Shown here: piece after piece, positions 41,821 to 52,303 of the stretch
How the letters are laid out: each line of letters opens with the position of its first letter
Position numbering within the stretch: the stretch's first letter is position 1
Assembly: GCA_913058245.1 (NCBI GenBank)
Contig: CAJXQJ010000001.1
Location: forward strand, 235,799-299,798
From: an uncultured Colwellia sp.
Lineage (GTDB): Bacteria; Pseudomonadota; Gammaproteobacteria; Enterobacterales; Alteromonadaceae
Direction: 5' to 3'
DNA: 64,000 nucleotides
Translations under genes and position numbers: made by a program
Notes under the pieces: generated by a model
Told to the model about the DNA's origin: nothing
The model's database searches: none
Seen by the model: the letters and a program-made list of their open reading frames with translations, nothing else

Positions 41821-42582
41821 ATGCGCCTTTTAACTTTAATTCTAATTATAAACACTCTATTGATAAAACTCAGTTATTCTGACGAAATAAAGAGCCCTTT
41901 GCCTAAAGGGGAGTTGTTCAGTCAATATGAATCGTTAAAATTACAATCAAATACAGGCTCAGTAAGCGCGCAATATAAATTATTTATGCTGTTTTTTCAA
42001 AATCAACAGCTATTAAAGAGTAGGAGCAAGGAGTCTCTTTATTATTTAGAGATGGCAGCAAGTTCTCAATATATTGATGCTGAGTTTATGCTTGGCGCTT
42101 TATATCAGACTGGAACATTAGTTGGAGGTAAAGACTTTGATAAGGCCAAGAAGTTAATTTCGCGATCTGCACAACGTGGAAACGTTGATGCGCAACTGAT
42201 GCTTGCAAATAATTATGCATTAAGGTTTTCCAGAGCATCAAAACTTAGTGACAAAAAGAATTATTTTAGCAAAGCTGAATCATGGTATTTAAAAGTAGTA
42301 TTGCAAGGTTCTACTCAAGCTAAACGTTTATATGGGCTACTTTTACTCCGGAGAAGCAATAAATCTAATAAGGGTATTCAGCTATTGAATGAGGCCGCAG
42401 TTGAAGGTGACGGAAGTGCAATGCATTCATTAGGGCGTCATGCGGAACATTTATGGGCTAAACAGCATGTTCAAAAAGATTATCATCTAGCTATATATTG
42501 GTATAAAAAAGCAATTGCAGCTGGCTACAGTAAAGCGAAGAAAAACATGGAAATACTAATCGAAAAAGGCAATAAGAGCTAG
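41821..42582 (+). CDS. Sel1-repeat exported protein
   Basis: A 253-aa protein with a signal peptide (about residues 1-20, MRLLTLILIINTLLIKLSYS). It has at least five Sel1-like TPR repeats, e.g. AEFMLGALYQTGTLVGGKDFDKAKKLISRSAQRG and LAIYWYKKAIAAGYSKAKKNME. Such solenoids mediate protein contacts in the periplasm. It follows the small membrane protein by 10 bases. Role unknown. Confidence 0.8.
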   Translation: MRLLTLILIINTLLIKLSYSDEIKSPLPKGELFSQYESLKLQSNTGSVSAQYKLFMLFFQNQQLLKSRSKESLYYLEMAASSQYIDAEFMLGALYQTGTLVGGKDFDKAKKLISRSAQRGNVDAQLMLANNYALRFSRASKLSDKKNYFSKAESWYLKVVLQGSTQAKRLYGLLLLRRSNKSNKGIQLLNEAAVEGDGSAMHSLGRHAEHLWAKQHVQKDYHLAIYWYKKAIAAGYSKAKKNMEILIEKGNKS

Positions 42583-42644
42583 AGGGGGGTTGTAGTGTCG
42601 GTATAAAGTGTTAGCTATTTCTATGCCGTAAGTGCAAGTTGTTT

Positions 42645-43019
42645 TTAAGCCGTATTACTATGCAGTGCAATACGGTTGCCTTCTGAATCATGAATAATCA
42701 CGCGAAAGCCATGACCTCCCATTGAAAGCTTTTCTTCAATAATTCGTCCGCCATGCATTTCTGATTGTTTAACTGCATCATCAAGTCGACCATTTACATT
42801 AAAGTAAATCAGTGGACCAGAAGTGAAAATTTGTTCGGGTGGTGAAGGTACCAAGCAGCCCGAAACATTGGTTTCTGCATGGGGTAATAAACCAAATGTA
42901 AAGTTGTCAAACTCCTCTAATTTCACTTCACCTTTAAGTATTGCGCTATAAAACTCTATCGCGCGTGATAAATTGATGACGGGAATATCAACCCAAACAA
43001 TCTGATTTTCCATAAACAT
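42645..43019 (-). CDS. VOC-superfamily (glyoxalase-like) protein
   Basis: A 124-aa single VOC domain: VWVDIPVINLSRAIEFYSAILKGEV begins the first beta-alpha-beta-beta-beta unit and GGHGFRVIIHDSEGNRIALHS ends the second, with a metal-site glutamate plausible in DSEGN. Possible roles range from glyoxalase to antibiotic-binding or isomerase-like enzyme; no partner genes. Either of two ATGs (43019 or 43013) could start it. Confidence 0.85.
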   Translation of the reverse strand: MFMENQIVWVDIPVINLSRAIEFYSAILKGEVKLEEFDNFTFGLLPHAETNVSGCLVPSPPEQIFTSGPLIYFNVNGRLDDAVKQSEMHGGRIIEEKLSMGGHGFRVIIHDSEGNRIALHSNTA

Positions 43020-43218
43020 AGCCTTTTAAATTTTTGCGAGAATTTTACTGAATGTTTGAATATTTGAGCAAAATTGCGCAATGAGAATTTATCTTTTCCA
43101 GTTTCAGTATAACGCATATAACTTTTGCTGATGTTTCTGTTAAGTTCTGTAGTAACCCTAGCAGAGACTAGGTAGAATATTTGCTTTGACTTTCATGACT
43201 TTGGCGCGCTGAAAAACT

Positions 43219-44535
43219 ATGCGAATTATTCACACTTCTGACTGGCATTTAGGGCAACATTTTTACGGCAAAAGTCGTGCAAATGAACATCAGCAGTTTC
43301 TAGATTGGTTGATTGAACTATCAAAGCAGCATGAGATTGACGCCATAATAGTTGCTGGTGATATTTTCGATACCGGTACACCGCCAAGTTATGCCCGAGA
43401 AATGTATTACGATTTTATCGCTAAATTGCATAAAGCTAATTGTCAATTGGTGGTGTTAGCTGGCAATCATGATTCGGTGGCCATGCTTTCAGAGTCAAAG
43501 CAATTAGTAAAACAGCTTTCAACACGGGTGATTTCGGCTGCTAGCGATAATATTGCCGAGCAAGTGTTTGTGCTTAATAGTTTAAAAACAGAGCAACAAG
43601 CCGTTATTTGCGCTATTCCATTTATTCGTCCGCGCGACATAGTTAAAAGCTATGCGGGACAATCAGCACAAGAGAAACAGCAATCACTACAGCAGGCTAT
43701 TTCTACACATTACAAAAATTTATTCGACCATGCGCAGAACTTAGCTCAGCAGCAGGGAAGTGAAGAGTCACGCTTGCCTATCGTTGCCACAGGGCATTTA
43801 ACGACAATTGGCGCATCAACCTCAGAGTCAGTACGCGATATCTACATAGGTACATTAGAAGCTTTTCCAGCAAGTGAATTTCCGGCTGCTGATTATATTG
43901 CGTTGGGGCATATTCATCGCCCACAAAAGGTGACAAAGAGTGAACATATTCGCTATAGCGGTTCACCCATTGCATTGAGTTTTGATGAAGTAAAATGGCA
44001 AAAAAACATTGTAATCGCTGAAGTTTCGCAGGGTGAACTTGTCAATGTTGAACTATGTGATGTGCCATGCTTTCAACCATTGGCTATGGTGAAAACAAAT
44101 TTGGAAAACTTATCGAATGACATTGCCGATGTTGTTAACGAACAAAGGCAGCTAAATAACAAAACAGAAGAAAAAATTTGGCTCGATATTGAAATTGAAA
44201 GTGCAGAGTACTTGCAAGATTTAACTGCGCGTATCGAGCAAGTAATTAAAGAGCTACCTGTTGACGTGTTATTGGTTCGGCGCAGCAAAAAAGCACGAGC
44301 AAAAATGCCTAATAATGAAAAGAAAATCACCTTAAGTGAACTGAGTGTGCAGGAAGTATTTGATGCCCGTATAGCGCTCGAAGATTGGCAATCAGAAGAA
44401 CAATTAGTAAGAAAGTCACGGTTAAATATCTTGTACTCAAACATTGCTGAGCAAACTCAGTTAGCGTCTGAACCTGGATTGTCGTCCGGTTCTCAAGAAC
44501 TATCAAGCTCAACGAAAGTGGAGCAAGAACAATGA
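43219..44535 (+). CDS. sbcD: DNA repair exonuclease SbcD (Mre11 family)
   Basis: A 438-aa nuclease. Metallophosphoesterase motifs in order: SDWHLGQ (7-13), GDIFDTG (about 52), GNHDS (about 87), TGHLTT and LGHIHRPQ. It forms the SbcCD complex that cleaves hairpins and protein-blocked DNA ends during repair and replication. The C-terminal tail is Glu/Ser-rich. Its end overlaps sbcC by 4 bases (ATGA type), the standard operon order. Confidence 0.95.
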   Translation: MRIIHTSDWHLGQHFYGKSRANEHQQFLDWLIELSKQHEIDAIIVAGDIFDTGTPPSYAREMYYDFIAKLHKANCQLVVLAGNHDSVAMLSESKQLVKQLSTRVISAASDNIAEQVFVLNSLKTEQQAVICAIPFIRPRDIVKSYAGQSAQEKQQSLQQAISTHYKNLFDHAQNLAQQQGSEESRLPIVATGHLTTIGASTSESVRDIYIGTLEAFPASEFPAADYIALGHIHRPQKVTKSEHIRYSGSPIALSFDEVKWQKNIVIAEVSQGELVNVELCDVPCFQPLAMVKTNLENLSNDIADVVNEQRQLNNKTEEKIWLDIEIESAEYLQDLTARIEQVIKELPVDVLLVRRSKKARAKMPNNEKKITLSELSVQEVFDARIALEDWQSEEQLVRKSRLNILYSNIAEQTQLASEPGLSSGSQELSSSTKVEQEQ

Positions 44536-47500
44536 AAATATTATCGCTACGCTTTGAAAATATTAATTCGCTTAAAGGTCACTGGAAAATTGACTTTACC
44601 CAAGCGCCATTTGACACCAGTGCACTTTTTGCCATTGTTGGCCCCACAGGAGCCGGTAAAACCACTATTCTCGATGCCATGTGCTTGGCGCTTTACCATC
44701 AAACTCCACGACTAACGATCACAGATAAACAAAACCAATTAATGACACGCCATACGGCAAATTGTTTAGCTGAAGTTGAGTTTGAAGTTAAAGGGCAAGC
44801 GTATCGTGCTTTTTGGAGTCAGCGCCGAGCAAAAAACAGTATTGAAGGTAATTTACAAAAACCGACAGCAGAGCTGGCTAAAATTACCGATTTAGAGGCC
44901 GGTGAGGCTGATGTTATTGCCAGTAAGGTTTCAGATATACGCAGTGAAATTGCTCGTTTAACCGGTTTGGACTTTGCACGTTTTAGAAAATCTATGATGC
45001 TGTCGCAAGGGGAGTTTGCTGCCTTTTTAAATGCACCTGCTAATGACCGTGCTGACTTGTTAGAAGAGCTAACTGGTAGTGAAATTTATGGTGATATTTC
45101 AAAAACGGTTTTTGAACAACACAAAGAAGCAAGTCGTGATTTAAAACAACTAGAGGGCTTACGTGATGGTATGCAGCTGCTTTCGAAAGATCAGCAGCAA
45201 AGTATTGAGAGCGACATTTCTAGGAATGACCACCAACAAAAAACATTAGATCAACATCTTATTTTTTGGCACCAAGTTAAAGCTTGTTTAGTAAATGAGC
45301 AATCGGTCAAGCAACAGCAACAGCAAGCAAGTTCGCATTTAACTGATGCTAAAGAGCAACAGTTTGCACAGCAAGAGCAGCTTGAAGCCTTAACACGTGC
45401 CGAGCCCGCAGAGCAGTTGCGTGTTGATTATCAACAACTCACGCAACTAACAGAGCAATTATCGCAACTAAGCCAGCAACAAGGTGTGCTTGATGCAGAG
45501 TTAAAGCAACGTCAGCAATTATTTGATAACGAAAAACAGGCACTAGAGGCATCATTAACGGCGCAAAAAAACTTTTTAGTGCAACAGCAGATTACTGAGC
45601 AGCTCATTGTTGAGCAGGTATTACCGCTCGATCACAAAATTAGTCAATTAGCAGAGCACAAGCAGCAGGCGCAGCAAAAGCATCAAGCGAGCGAAAAAGA
45701 ACTTAGCGTTGATCAGCAGCAATTAGCGACATTAAATCATACCGAACAACAACAAAAAAAATCTTTAGCTGATGCACAAACATTTATTGAACAACATGCG
45801 AACTTAGCGCCACTGCCAGAAAAAATAGCACTATGGCGTAACATTAGTCAGCAATTGCTGACTGAAAAGAAAACCATTATTGAGCAAAGCGCACAACAAA
45901 GGCAATTACTTACGAAGCAATCGGCCGGTTCAGAGTCATTAACGCAAGCACAAGCGCAATTACAGCAAGAGCAAAGTTCACTGCAGCAACAGCAACAAAT
46001 GCTTAGTGTAAAAGAAGCCGAAATAATGAGTTTACTTAAACAACAAGGTTGTGAAAGTGAACAAGCATTAACACAACAGTTGCATAATATGCAGTCAAAT
46101 ATAGCTGAGCATGCACAAATTAAACATAGTGCTCAGCGCTTTCAAGCTTTAGTCACTGAACTTGTTGATATTGAAAGAAGTGTACAAGAAGATCAACAGC
46201 AGTCGGCTGCACTCATGGCGCAAATTACGCCGTTGAGGGAGCAATATAAACAGCTGAAAGTGGAAATTGCAGATGTTGAGCTTATTGTTGAGCAAGAGAA
46301 GCTAATACTGTCGTTAAGTGAGCATCGTACTAAGTTATTACCTGAGCAGCCATGTCCATTATGTGGCTCTAAGCAACACCCCGCCATTGATACCTATCAG
46401 GCGTTAAGTGCAGAGTCAGCGAATGCTGGCAGCAACAATAGCGAGCAACAATTACGTTTAGCACAATTAAAGCAATTTTTTGCCGATATTGAAAAGCAGG
46501 GCTCAGAGTTAAGAGTGCAACACAAAGCGCTTGAAAATAAAATCAGTTTTCAAAGTGAAGCAAAGCAGGCGAAAATTCAAGAACAAGCTCAACTGCAAGT
46601 AATGTGGCAGCAACAACAACCGTTATTGCAATTAAGTTGTGAGCTAGCAGAGTATGCGCAAATTGAGCAGGTACTATTATGCCATCAACAACAATTTCAG
46701 CAATTAACTGATCTCAACCAGCAAATTCAAATCTTAAAACAAGCGTATCAACAACAGGGGCAATTGCTTTCAAACCAAGAAAAGGTGGTGTTGAATTTAG
46801 AGGGAAAAATACAAACGCAAACGGTGCAGTTTACACAGCTAAATCTTGAGCTAGCTCAATTACAAACAACAATTACTGAAAAGCAGAGTTATCTTGTTGA
46901 GCAAGTGCGAATGTTTTCTACCGAGATCAGTACTGCCAATATTAATTTACCCGAAAACTTTGCTTTATTTTCGTTATTAGCCACAACTGAAAGCACAGTT
47001 GAGATAAATGTAGAGCACGCAGAGGCTGAAACCGAACATTGGTTGCAAAAATTAGAGCAAGATATTGCCCAATACCAACAAGCTATACAGGCACTTAGTA
47101 ATGATAAAGAGGCACTGCAACAAACACAGCAGCAACTAGCGGTCGCAAATAGTCAGAGCCAACAATTACAATTGCATGTCAGTACTCTATTTGCAGAGTT
47201 GACGCAATGTCAGCAGCAATTGGATGATATTAAACAGCAGCGACAAGCATTATTTGCTGAGCAAGATGCACAAAAAGTTAGAGAGCAATTAAAGCAGCAG
47301 CAGCAGCAATTTGAACAACAAATAGCACAATTGCAATTGACTCATAACGATCAACAACAGCAATTGCAGAATATTCATGGTCAAATCACCGGCAATAATG
47401 AAGCTAGAATGCAGTTACAACCACAACAAGAACTAGCAAATCAACAATGGCTGGCTAAGCTTTCGGCCAGTATTTTCGATGATCAAGCGAGTTTTTTAGC

Positions 47501-48464
47501 GGCACTTTTAAGCCCTGAACAAAAGCAAAGTTTACAACAGTTGCAAGCTAGCCTTGAGCAACAAATTCAACAGGCTAATGGTCAATTAAAACAGGCGACG
47601 CAGCAATTTGCACAACTTGAGCAGGAAAAGCAAGACATACAACAGCACCTAAAAACAACTTTCGAAGAGAAAATAGACGAGCAAATTACAAAGCAAGTTG
47701 ATGACCAGTCTCCTGATGAAGATAGTGAGCTTCACTCGATTATTTTCTCAGGTAAAGAAAACCTGGCTAATATTGAGCTCGCAGCGTTTGAAGAGAAAGC
47801 AGATAAATGTCAGCAAGCACTTAAAGAGCTACAATTGCGCCAAGGGCAATTAACCCAACAACTTAAACAAAATGAAAAGCATCAACAACAGCAGCAACAT
47901 TTGTTGGCGGAGATTAAAGATAAGCGTGAAGCATTAGATGATTTATCACATCTTAATGGTTTAATTGGCGCTGCTGACGGTGCGAAGTTTAGAAAATTTG
48001 CCCAAGGGCTGACGTTATCTCACTTAGTGTTCTTAGCTAATCAACAATTGAATCGACTACATGGCCGTTATCAATTACAACGTCAGCAAAGTGACAACTT
48101 AGCGTTAGAGGTGCTTGATACTTGGCAGGCTGATAGTGTGCGTGACACAAAAACCTTGTCTGGTGGTGAGAGTTTTCTGGTTAGCTTAGCACTAGCGTTA
48201 GCGCTGTCTGATTTAGTCAGTGCAAAAACCAGCATTGATTCATTATTTCTTGATGAAGGCTTTGGCACGCTTGATAACGACACCTTAGAAGTCGCACTTG
48301 ATGCCTTGGATAACCTAAATGCTAGCGGAAAAATGGTTGGTGTTATTAGTCATGTTGATGCGCTAAAAGAACGTATTAGCGTGCAAATTAAAGTGAAAAA
48401 GCAAAGTGGCTTAGGGGTTAGTGAATTAGAGTCTCGTTATCGCTATCAAGTTAAAGAAGAGTAA
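44532..48464 (+). CDS. sbcC: DNA repair ATPase SbcC (Rad50 family)
   Basis: A 1310-aa SMC-like ATPase, longer than the approximately 1050 of E. coli. Walker [10 protein letters not shown] near residue 36, the zinc hook CPLCG at 608-612, ABC signature [21 protein letters not shown] and Walker [13 protein letters not shown] near the C-terminus. Between them lie two long coiled coils extraordinarily rich in Gln and Leu, with many QQQ runs. It works with SbcD, tethering DNA ends through the hook. The extra length lies in the coiled-coil arms. Confidence 0.95.
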   Translation: MKILSLRFENINSLKGHWKIDFTQAPFDTSALFAIVGPTGAGKTTILDAMCLALYHQTPRLTITDKQNQLMTRHTANCLAEVEFEVKGQAYRAFWSQRRAKNSIEGNLQKPTAELAKITDLEAGEADVIASKVSDIRSEIARLTGLDFARFRKSMMLSQGEFAAFLNAPANDRADLLEELTGSEIYGDISKTVFEQHKEASRDLKQLEGLRDGMQLLSKDQQQSIESDISRNDHQQKTLDQHLIFWHQVKACLVNEQSVKQQQQQASSHLTDAKEQQFAQQEQLEALTRAEPAEQLRVDYQQLTQLTEQLSQLSQQQGVLDAELKQRQQLFDNEKQALEASLTAQKNFLVQQQITEQLIVEQVLPLDHKISQLAEHKQQAQQKHQASEKELSVDQQQLATLNHTEQQQKKSLADAQTFIEQHANLAPLPEKIALWRNISQQLLTEKKTIIEQSAQQRQLLTKQSAGSESLTQAQAQLQQEQSSLQQQQQMLSVKEAEIMSLLKQQGCESEQALTQQLHNMQSNIAEHAQIKHSAQRFQALVTELVDIERSVQEDQQQSAALMAQITPLREQYKQLKVEIADVELIVEQEKLILSLSEHRTKLLPEQPCPLCGSKQHPAIDTYQALSAESANAGSNNSEQQLRLAQLKQFFADIEKQGSELRVQHKALENKISFQSEAKQAKIQEQAQLQVMWQQQQPLLQLSCELAEYAQIEQVLLCHQQQFQQLTDLNQQIQILKQAYQQQGQLLSNQEKVVLNLEGKIQTQTVQFTQLNLELAQLQTTITEKQSYLVEQVRMFSTEISTANINLPENFALFSLLATTESTVEINVEHAEAETEHWLQKLEQDIAQYQQAIQALSNDKEALQQTQQQLAVANSQSQQLQLHVSTLFAELTQCQQQLDDIKQQRQALFAEQDAQKVREQLKQQQQQFEQQIAQLQLTHNDQQQQLQNIHGQITGNNEARMQLQPQQELANQQWLAKLSASIFDDQASFLAALLSPEQKQSLQQLQASLEQQIQQANGQLKQATQQFAQLEQEKQDIQQHLKTTFEEKIDEQITKQVDDQSPDEDSELHSIIFSGKENLANIELAAFEEKADKCQQALKELQLRQGQLTQQLKQNEKHQQQQQHLLAEIKDKREALDDLSHLNGLIGAADGAKFRKFAQGLTLSHLVFLANQQLNRLHGRYQLQRQQSDNLALEVLDTWQADSVRDTKTLSGGESFLVSLALALALSDLVSAKTSIDSLFLDEGFGTLDNDTLEVALDALDNLNASGKMVGVISHVDALKERISVQIKVKKQSGLGVSELESRYRYQVKEE

Positions 48465-48852
48465 CTATTGAGTGCGTATAGCTTGAACTATACGCAATTT
48501 CATTGCTTATAATTAGCAACAAAGCCAAGTGTAACCAAAGTTATTAACATTAAAGGTGTTTACTTTATCTGAACATTACAATATAGTGCGCGGGTTATTT
48601 ATTCACTATCTAGTTTATTTAACCGATTATTTACATAATCATGTTTTGTCTTTCCCTTTCACAGTTAGTCATCACTTAATTTATTAAGCTTAAATTATTG
48701 TCTGAATTTTCGGGCCGTTTGCCCGCGAACGTTGTTAATTTTCATACTTGCATAACAAGAAATATAGAAGTTCTACATCACAATAATATAGCTTTTGTTG
48801 TTTAAGCCGCTAGGCGCAATTGCGTGCAGTGGCACATAAAGAGAGTTTTATT
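48465..48852 (+). other. Intergenic region with hairpins upstream of a small gene
   Basis: A 388-base region. Just after sbcC a perfect hairpin TGCGTATAG (48473-48481)/CTATACGCA (48488-48496) probably ends that transcript. A GC-rich stretch near 48709-48735 includes a CGGGC/GCCCG hairpin, and 48806-48833 holds a second hairpin (GCCGCT/AGTGGC with inner CGCAATTGCG) 19 bases before the small-protein ATG. No other gene seen. Confidence 0.5.
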
Positions 48853-49020
48853 ATGTCTTATACATATCAAGGTACGACGTATTCGATCGTATCACCGGTT
48901 CGTGCAGTTTCCGTTAATAAAAATGCTGTAGCAGTTACTGATAAATTAGGTAAAAAAATTATTCAATTTACCAATGTAACTGAGTCTAAATCATTCCTAG
49001 CTTGGATTTACCAAAGCTAG
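48853..49020 (+). CDS. Small protein of unknown function (55 aa)
   Basis: A 55-aa product starting MSYTYQGTTYSIVSPVRAVS and ending FLAWIYQS, with a beta-rich middle and no signal peptide. The ATG at 48853 is preceded by AAAGAGAG at 8-15 bases. A longer frame would start at a non-ATG codon at 48820 inside a hairpin and is less likely. A structured leader precedes it. Small soluble domains like this are often conserved in the order but lack names. I do not recognise it. Confidence 0.6.
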   Translation: MSYTYQGTTYSIVSPVRAVSVNKNAVAVTDKLGKKIIQFTNVTESKSFLAWIYQS

Positions 49021-49046
49021 GGAGCTTCTGCTAATGGTATTTAGCG

Positions 49047-49799
49047 CTATCGGTTGAACAGTGCTCGTTTAAGTTTAGTTTTTACTGAGCGCCAATGGGT
49101 AACTGGTTTAGTTGGCGCTAGTGCTATTAGATGTTGCCATTCTTGTTCGCTAAGTTGCACTTTTGCGCCATGAGCTAATAACAATGACTTAGCATTAAGT
49201 GCTTTAACTTTTGCCAAAGACTGACCATAGCGATTTGGATAGAAAACTGGGTAAGGGGGAATAAACTTTCCTCTTACTTTCACCATTAAATCTGCAACAT
49301 ATATTTGTTCTGTTGGTAAATGTTGTAATGATAAATCGCGGTCGGTATGGCCTTGAGTGAAATGCGCCTGCCAGTCGGGAAAACCAGGCAAGTTTTGACA
49401 ATCCGTTAGGTAATAATCTGGTGTTAAAGTGCTGGGGTAATAAATCAGTTGTTTTGGCTTTTTCATTTTACCTGCCACCCACCAAGTTAGCAGCATGTCG
49501 GTAATGTGCATAAGTTTTCCGTCTATGCCTGAGTACCATTGACCCGCAACATTAGCTGCGGCAATCTTACAACCGTATTTTTTTCGAAGTGCTTGTGCTG
49601 CTCCAGCATGATCTGGGTGCATATGAGTGACGACAATTAATTCGAGTTCAGACATTGAACGCTGACGTTCGTTGCAGATAAAGTTTTCAATAATGCTAAT
49701 GTCTGCGCGACAACAACCGTCGAGTAATAGAAATTTATCAGGATATTCAGCGAGCAGAATGGTTTCTATATATCCGTCTATGTGATGTAGTTTATTCAT
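49047..49799 (-). CDS. Metallo-beta-lactamase-fold hydrolase
   Basis: A 250-aa MBL protein. The metal motif THMHPDHAG (HxHxDH) lies near 84-92, the third histidine is in FTQGHTDRDLSL (about 158), an aspartate in IYVADLMV and a last histidine in LLLAHGAKV. These are group II-like hydrolases acting on thioesters, lactones or phosphodiesters; glyoxalase II-like activity is possible. A C-terminal basic segment KTKLKRALFNR follows. It may share a transcript with the SRPBCC gene upstream, 72 bases away. Confidence 0.85.
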   Translation of the reverse strand: MNKLHHIDGYIETILLAEYPDKFLLLDGCCRADISIIENFICNERQRSMSELELIVVTHMHPDHAGAAQALRKKYGCKIAAANVAGQWYSGIDGKLMHITDMLLTWWVAGKMKKPKQLIYYPSTLTPDYYLTDCQNLPGFPDWQAHFTQGHTDRDLSLQHLPTEQIYVADLMVKVRGKFIPPYPVFYPNRYGQSLAKVKALNAKSLLLAHGAKVQLSEQEWQHLIALAPTKPVTHWRSVKTKLKRALFNR

Positions 49800-49871
49800 A
49801 AAAAAGGCTGAGGCAAATTAAGTGTAATTAAGTTACCTCTTTATGGAATAGAACTCAACAGGTTCGACCAG

Positions 49872-50408
49872 TTATTGTGCCGTATCTGTCCCGTCAGCAT
49901 TACCAGTATTAAGCAGATTGGCTAATCGAGTTAATTGCAAACGCTGCACCTGATCAACAATTGGTGCTAGTTTGGTTAAGCCACCATTAACATAACCAGA
50001 CACTTGATAATGAAAGGTAATTTTTGTGCGTTTGTCATCAATCGCATCAAACTTCCATGACATACCGCCATTTAGTCCCATCATTTGTAATGGTCCCAAA
50101 CCGCCAACCATCTTAATTTCGTTATTTGGCTCAACATAAGAAATAGTCATGTGCATCGCTTGCTTGTCACCGTTAATTTCGCAAAAACAGCCGCCAACCA
50201 CAGGTTCAATAGAAAGTTCTTCAGAATTACCAAACCATGTATGGTCCGCATTCCACCATTGGCTCACATTAATGAACTGTTGATAGGCCGTGGCTTTATC
50301 GACGTTTACTTCTTTTTCAATTTTTAATTGAAAACCATGGTTGTCGCTTCCGATCACTTGCGAAACGCTAATAAATGGCAAAAGTAAAAGTAGTAATAAT
50401 AGGCGCAT
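49872..50408 (-). CDS. Exported SRPBCC-family (START-like) protein
   Basis: A 178-aa protein with a signal peptide (MRLLLLLLLLPFISVSQVIG). The mature domain matches the polyketide cyclase/SRPBCC fold: LKIEKEVNVDKATAYQQFINVSQWWNADHTWFG, then MTISYVEPNNEIKMVGGLGPLQ and WKFDAIDDKRTKITFHYQVSG. This fold holds hydrophobic ligands. Being secreted makes it unusual for a family that is mostly cytoplasmic. Ligand unknown. Confidence 0.85.
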   Translation of the reverse strand: MRLLLLLLLLPFISVSQVIGSDNHGFQLKIEKEVNVDKATAYQQFINVSQWWNADHTWFGNSEELSIEPVVGGCFCEINGDKQAMHMTISYVEPNNEIKMVGGLGPLQMMGLNGGMSWKFDAIDDKRTKITFHYQVSGYVNGGLTKLAPIVDQVQRLQLTRLANLLNTGNADGTDTAQ

Positions 50409-50615
50409 AAGAATTTTCCTTAGCTATTATGATTTTGCTGTAATGTTAGTGGCTAATGTAGCAGGGCGCTAATGACAGAGCTAGTTAAAATAATATCGGC
50501 AGCAAAAATATCAAAAATATAAGGATTGGATATTGAATATACCAATTCGATTATAGTTTTTCCTATGCGTAAACCATACAATATTGCTCTTAACTGGCTG
50601 GATATTTGAGATTTT

Positions 50616-51503
50616 TTGGACATTTGGATTTACTTCACCTTGCTCGCAGCATTGATGCAAGCTATTCGCACCGCGGGGCAAAAGCAATTAACAACGCATT
50701 TAAATGCGATGGCAACCACAGGTGTTAGATATATCTATGCCTTGCCGTTCGCGTGGTTATATTTATGGTGGATGCTTGATTACCGAGCATTGCCATTACC
50801 CCATTTAAATTCTCAATTTTTGCAATATGCACTTGTTGCATGTGTTATGCAAATTATCGGTACTGTCTGTTTAGTGGCCGCGTTTAAGTACCGAAACTTT
50901 GCTGTAGCGACGAGTTTAGCAAAAACCGAAGCCATTCAAGTGGCTGTGGTTGGGGCGTTATTATTCTCAGCCAGTATGTCTATTCTAGGCTGGATTTCAG
51001 TGATTATTGGCGTTGTCGGTGTATTACTTGTTTCGAAAGTTAAGTTTACTTTTCGTGATGTTTTTCAAAATCCCGGGGCAGGGTTTGGCTTAGCTTCGGG
51101 TTTAGGATTAGCGATCACAACTTTGCTGATCCGCCAATCAAGTTTAGCCTTAAATACTGATTTACTGTTAAGTGCAGCTATTACTTTAGTGTTTATGATC
51201 ACTGTTCAATCATTAATGTCACTTATTTATATTTATTTTCAAGATAAGCAACAATTACTGACAATGTTCATTCAATGGCGTTTGTGTTTATTTGTCGGTA
51301 TTACCAGTGTAATTGGCTCTATTGGTTGGTTTACCGCCGCCAGTTTACAAAATGCAGCATTTGTTAAAGCATTAGGGCAAGTAGAGTTTTTTATCACGTT
51401 ATTTATTACTTACCGCTTCTTCAAAGAAAAAATCTCAACAGTTGAATATGTTGGTATGGCGTTAATCATTGCCAGCGTTGTTATTTTATTACTTTGGGCC
51501 TAG
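50616..51503 (+). CDS. EamA-family (DMT) transporter
   Basis: A 295-aa membrane protein with about ten helices in two EamA halves (e.g. KTEAIQVAVVGALLFSASMSILGW and ALGQVEFFITLFITYRFFKEKIS). It starts from a TTG codon at 50616; no ATG is suitably placed (the next in-frame ATG is at residue 14, inside helix 1). The carrier would export or import a metabolite; the substrate is not evident. Single gene. Confidence 0.85.
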   Translation: MDIWIYFTLLAALMQAIRTAGQKQLTTHLNAMATTGVRYIYALPFAWLYLWWMLDYRALPLPHLNSQFLQYALVACVMQIIGTVCLVAAFKYRNFAVATSLAKTEAIQVAVVGALLFSASMSILGWISVIIGVVGVLLVSKVKFTFRDVFQNPGAGFGLASGLGLAITTLLIRQSSLALNTDLLLSAAITLVFMITVQSLMSLIYIYFQDKQQLLTMFIQWRLCLFVGITSVIGSIGWFTAASLQNAAFVKALGQVEFFITLFITYRFFKEKISTVEYVGMALIIASVVILLLWA

Positions 51504-51613
51504 ATACCCAGTATTAAATGGCAGTGGTGTGGTTATTGGTAATTTGTTAAACTCCCGAGCAAATATAGTTGTTATTTAAAATGCAGCTGAATAAAAACAT
51601 TGATGGAAGATAA

Positions 51614-52108
51614 ATGAAGATTACCGATAAAACTGTAGTTCAGTTTCACTATACCTTAAAAGATGAAGCAGGTGCTGAAATAGAAAGCTCACACTCTGGC
51701 GACCCACTTGCATACCTACACGGCTATAAAAACATGTTAGTTGGTGTTGAAAACGCGTTAGCGGGTAAAGAAACTGGTGATAAATTTTCAGTTACTTTAC
51801 AACCTGAAGATGCTTACGGTGAGCGTCAAGAAGATGCTATTCAACGTGTACCTGTAAAACACTTGCAAGGACTACCTACACCAAGTGCTAAGTGGAAAAA
51901 AGGCATGACTGCAGCGGTGCAAACCGATGCTGGCCAACGCCAAGTAACGGTAATTAAAGCAGGTAAATTTATGGTTACGGTTGATATTAATCCGCCTTTA
52001 GCAGGTAAAGTATTAACTTTCGACCTAGAAGTTGTTGATGTACGTGAAGCAACTGCTGAAGAAGTTGAACATGGCCATGCTCATGGTGTTGGCGGTCATC
52101 ACCATTAA
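51614..52108 (+). CDS. slyD: FKBP-type peptidyl-prolyl isomerase SlyD
   Basis: A 164-aa protein. FKBP domain halves TVVQFHYTLKDEAGAEIESS and DKFSVTLQPEDAYGERQED flank the insert-in-flap chaperone domain typical of SlyD, and the fold returns in PLAGKVLTFDLEVVDVREAT. The C-terminus HGHAHGVGGHHH is the metal-binding tail that delivers nickel to hydrogenase or urease chaperones. It is shorter than the E. coli tail. Followed by a terminator at 52132. Confidence 0.95.
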   Translation: MKITDKTVVQFHYTLKDEAGAEIESSHSGDPLAYLHGYKNMLVGVENALAGKETGDKFSVTLQPEDAYGERQEDAIQRVPVKHLQGLPTPSAKWKKGMTAAVQTDAGQRQVTVIKAGKFMVTVDINPPLAGKVLTFDLEVVDVREATAEEVEHGHAHGVGGHHH

Positions 52109-52131
52109 GTTGTATAGCAACATAACTTATT

Positions 52132-52156
52132 AAGCCGGCTATAAGCCGGTTTTTTA
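52132..52156 (+). terminator. Rho-independent terminator after slyD
   Basis: AAGCCGGC, TATAA loop, GCCGGTTT, then TTTTATT. A compact GC-rich hairpin. Confidence 0.85.
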
Positions 52157-52303
52157 TTGTTGGAATATTTAAGTAGCGTTCAAACTAGTTTGCACGGTTG
52201 TCGAGCTGAATAAATTCACCATTTGTCGATTTCTCTTGCAACCTTTTTTGTCATACTGTTATTGTCTTTATTCTGCTTAAATAATAACAATAAGGCTTGG
52301 CAA

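Noticed and set aside
45300..47900. Tandem repeat array or CRISPR-like element within CAA/CAG-rich DNA
   Set aside because: The repeats are irregular codon runs for Gln in SbcC coiled coils, without constant unit length or spacers.
48820..48852. Extension of the 55-aa protein from a non-ATG codon
   Set aside because: It begins inside the leader hairpin, while the ATG at 48853 has an AG-rich site upstream.
52223..52303. Start of the amidohydrolase 27 codons upstream
   Set aside because: The segment is a separate hydrophobic run before a complete signal peptide; the ATG at 52304 gives a normal signal.
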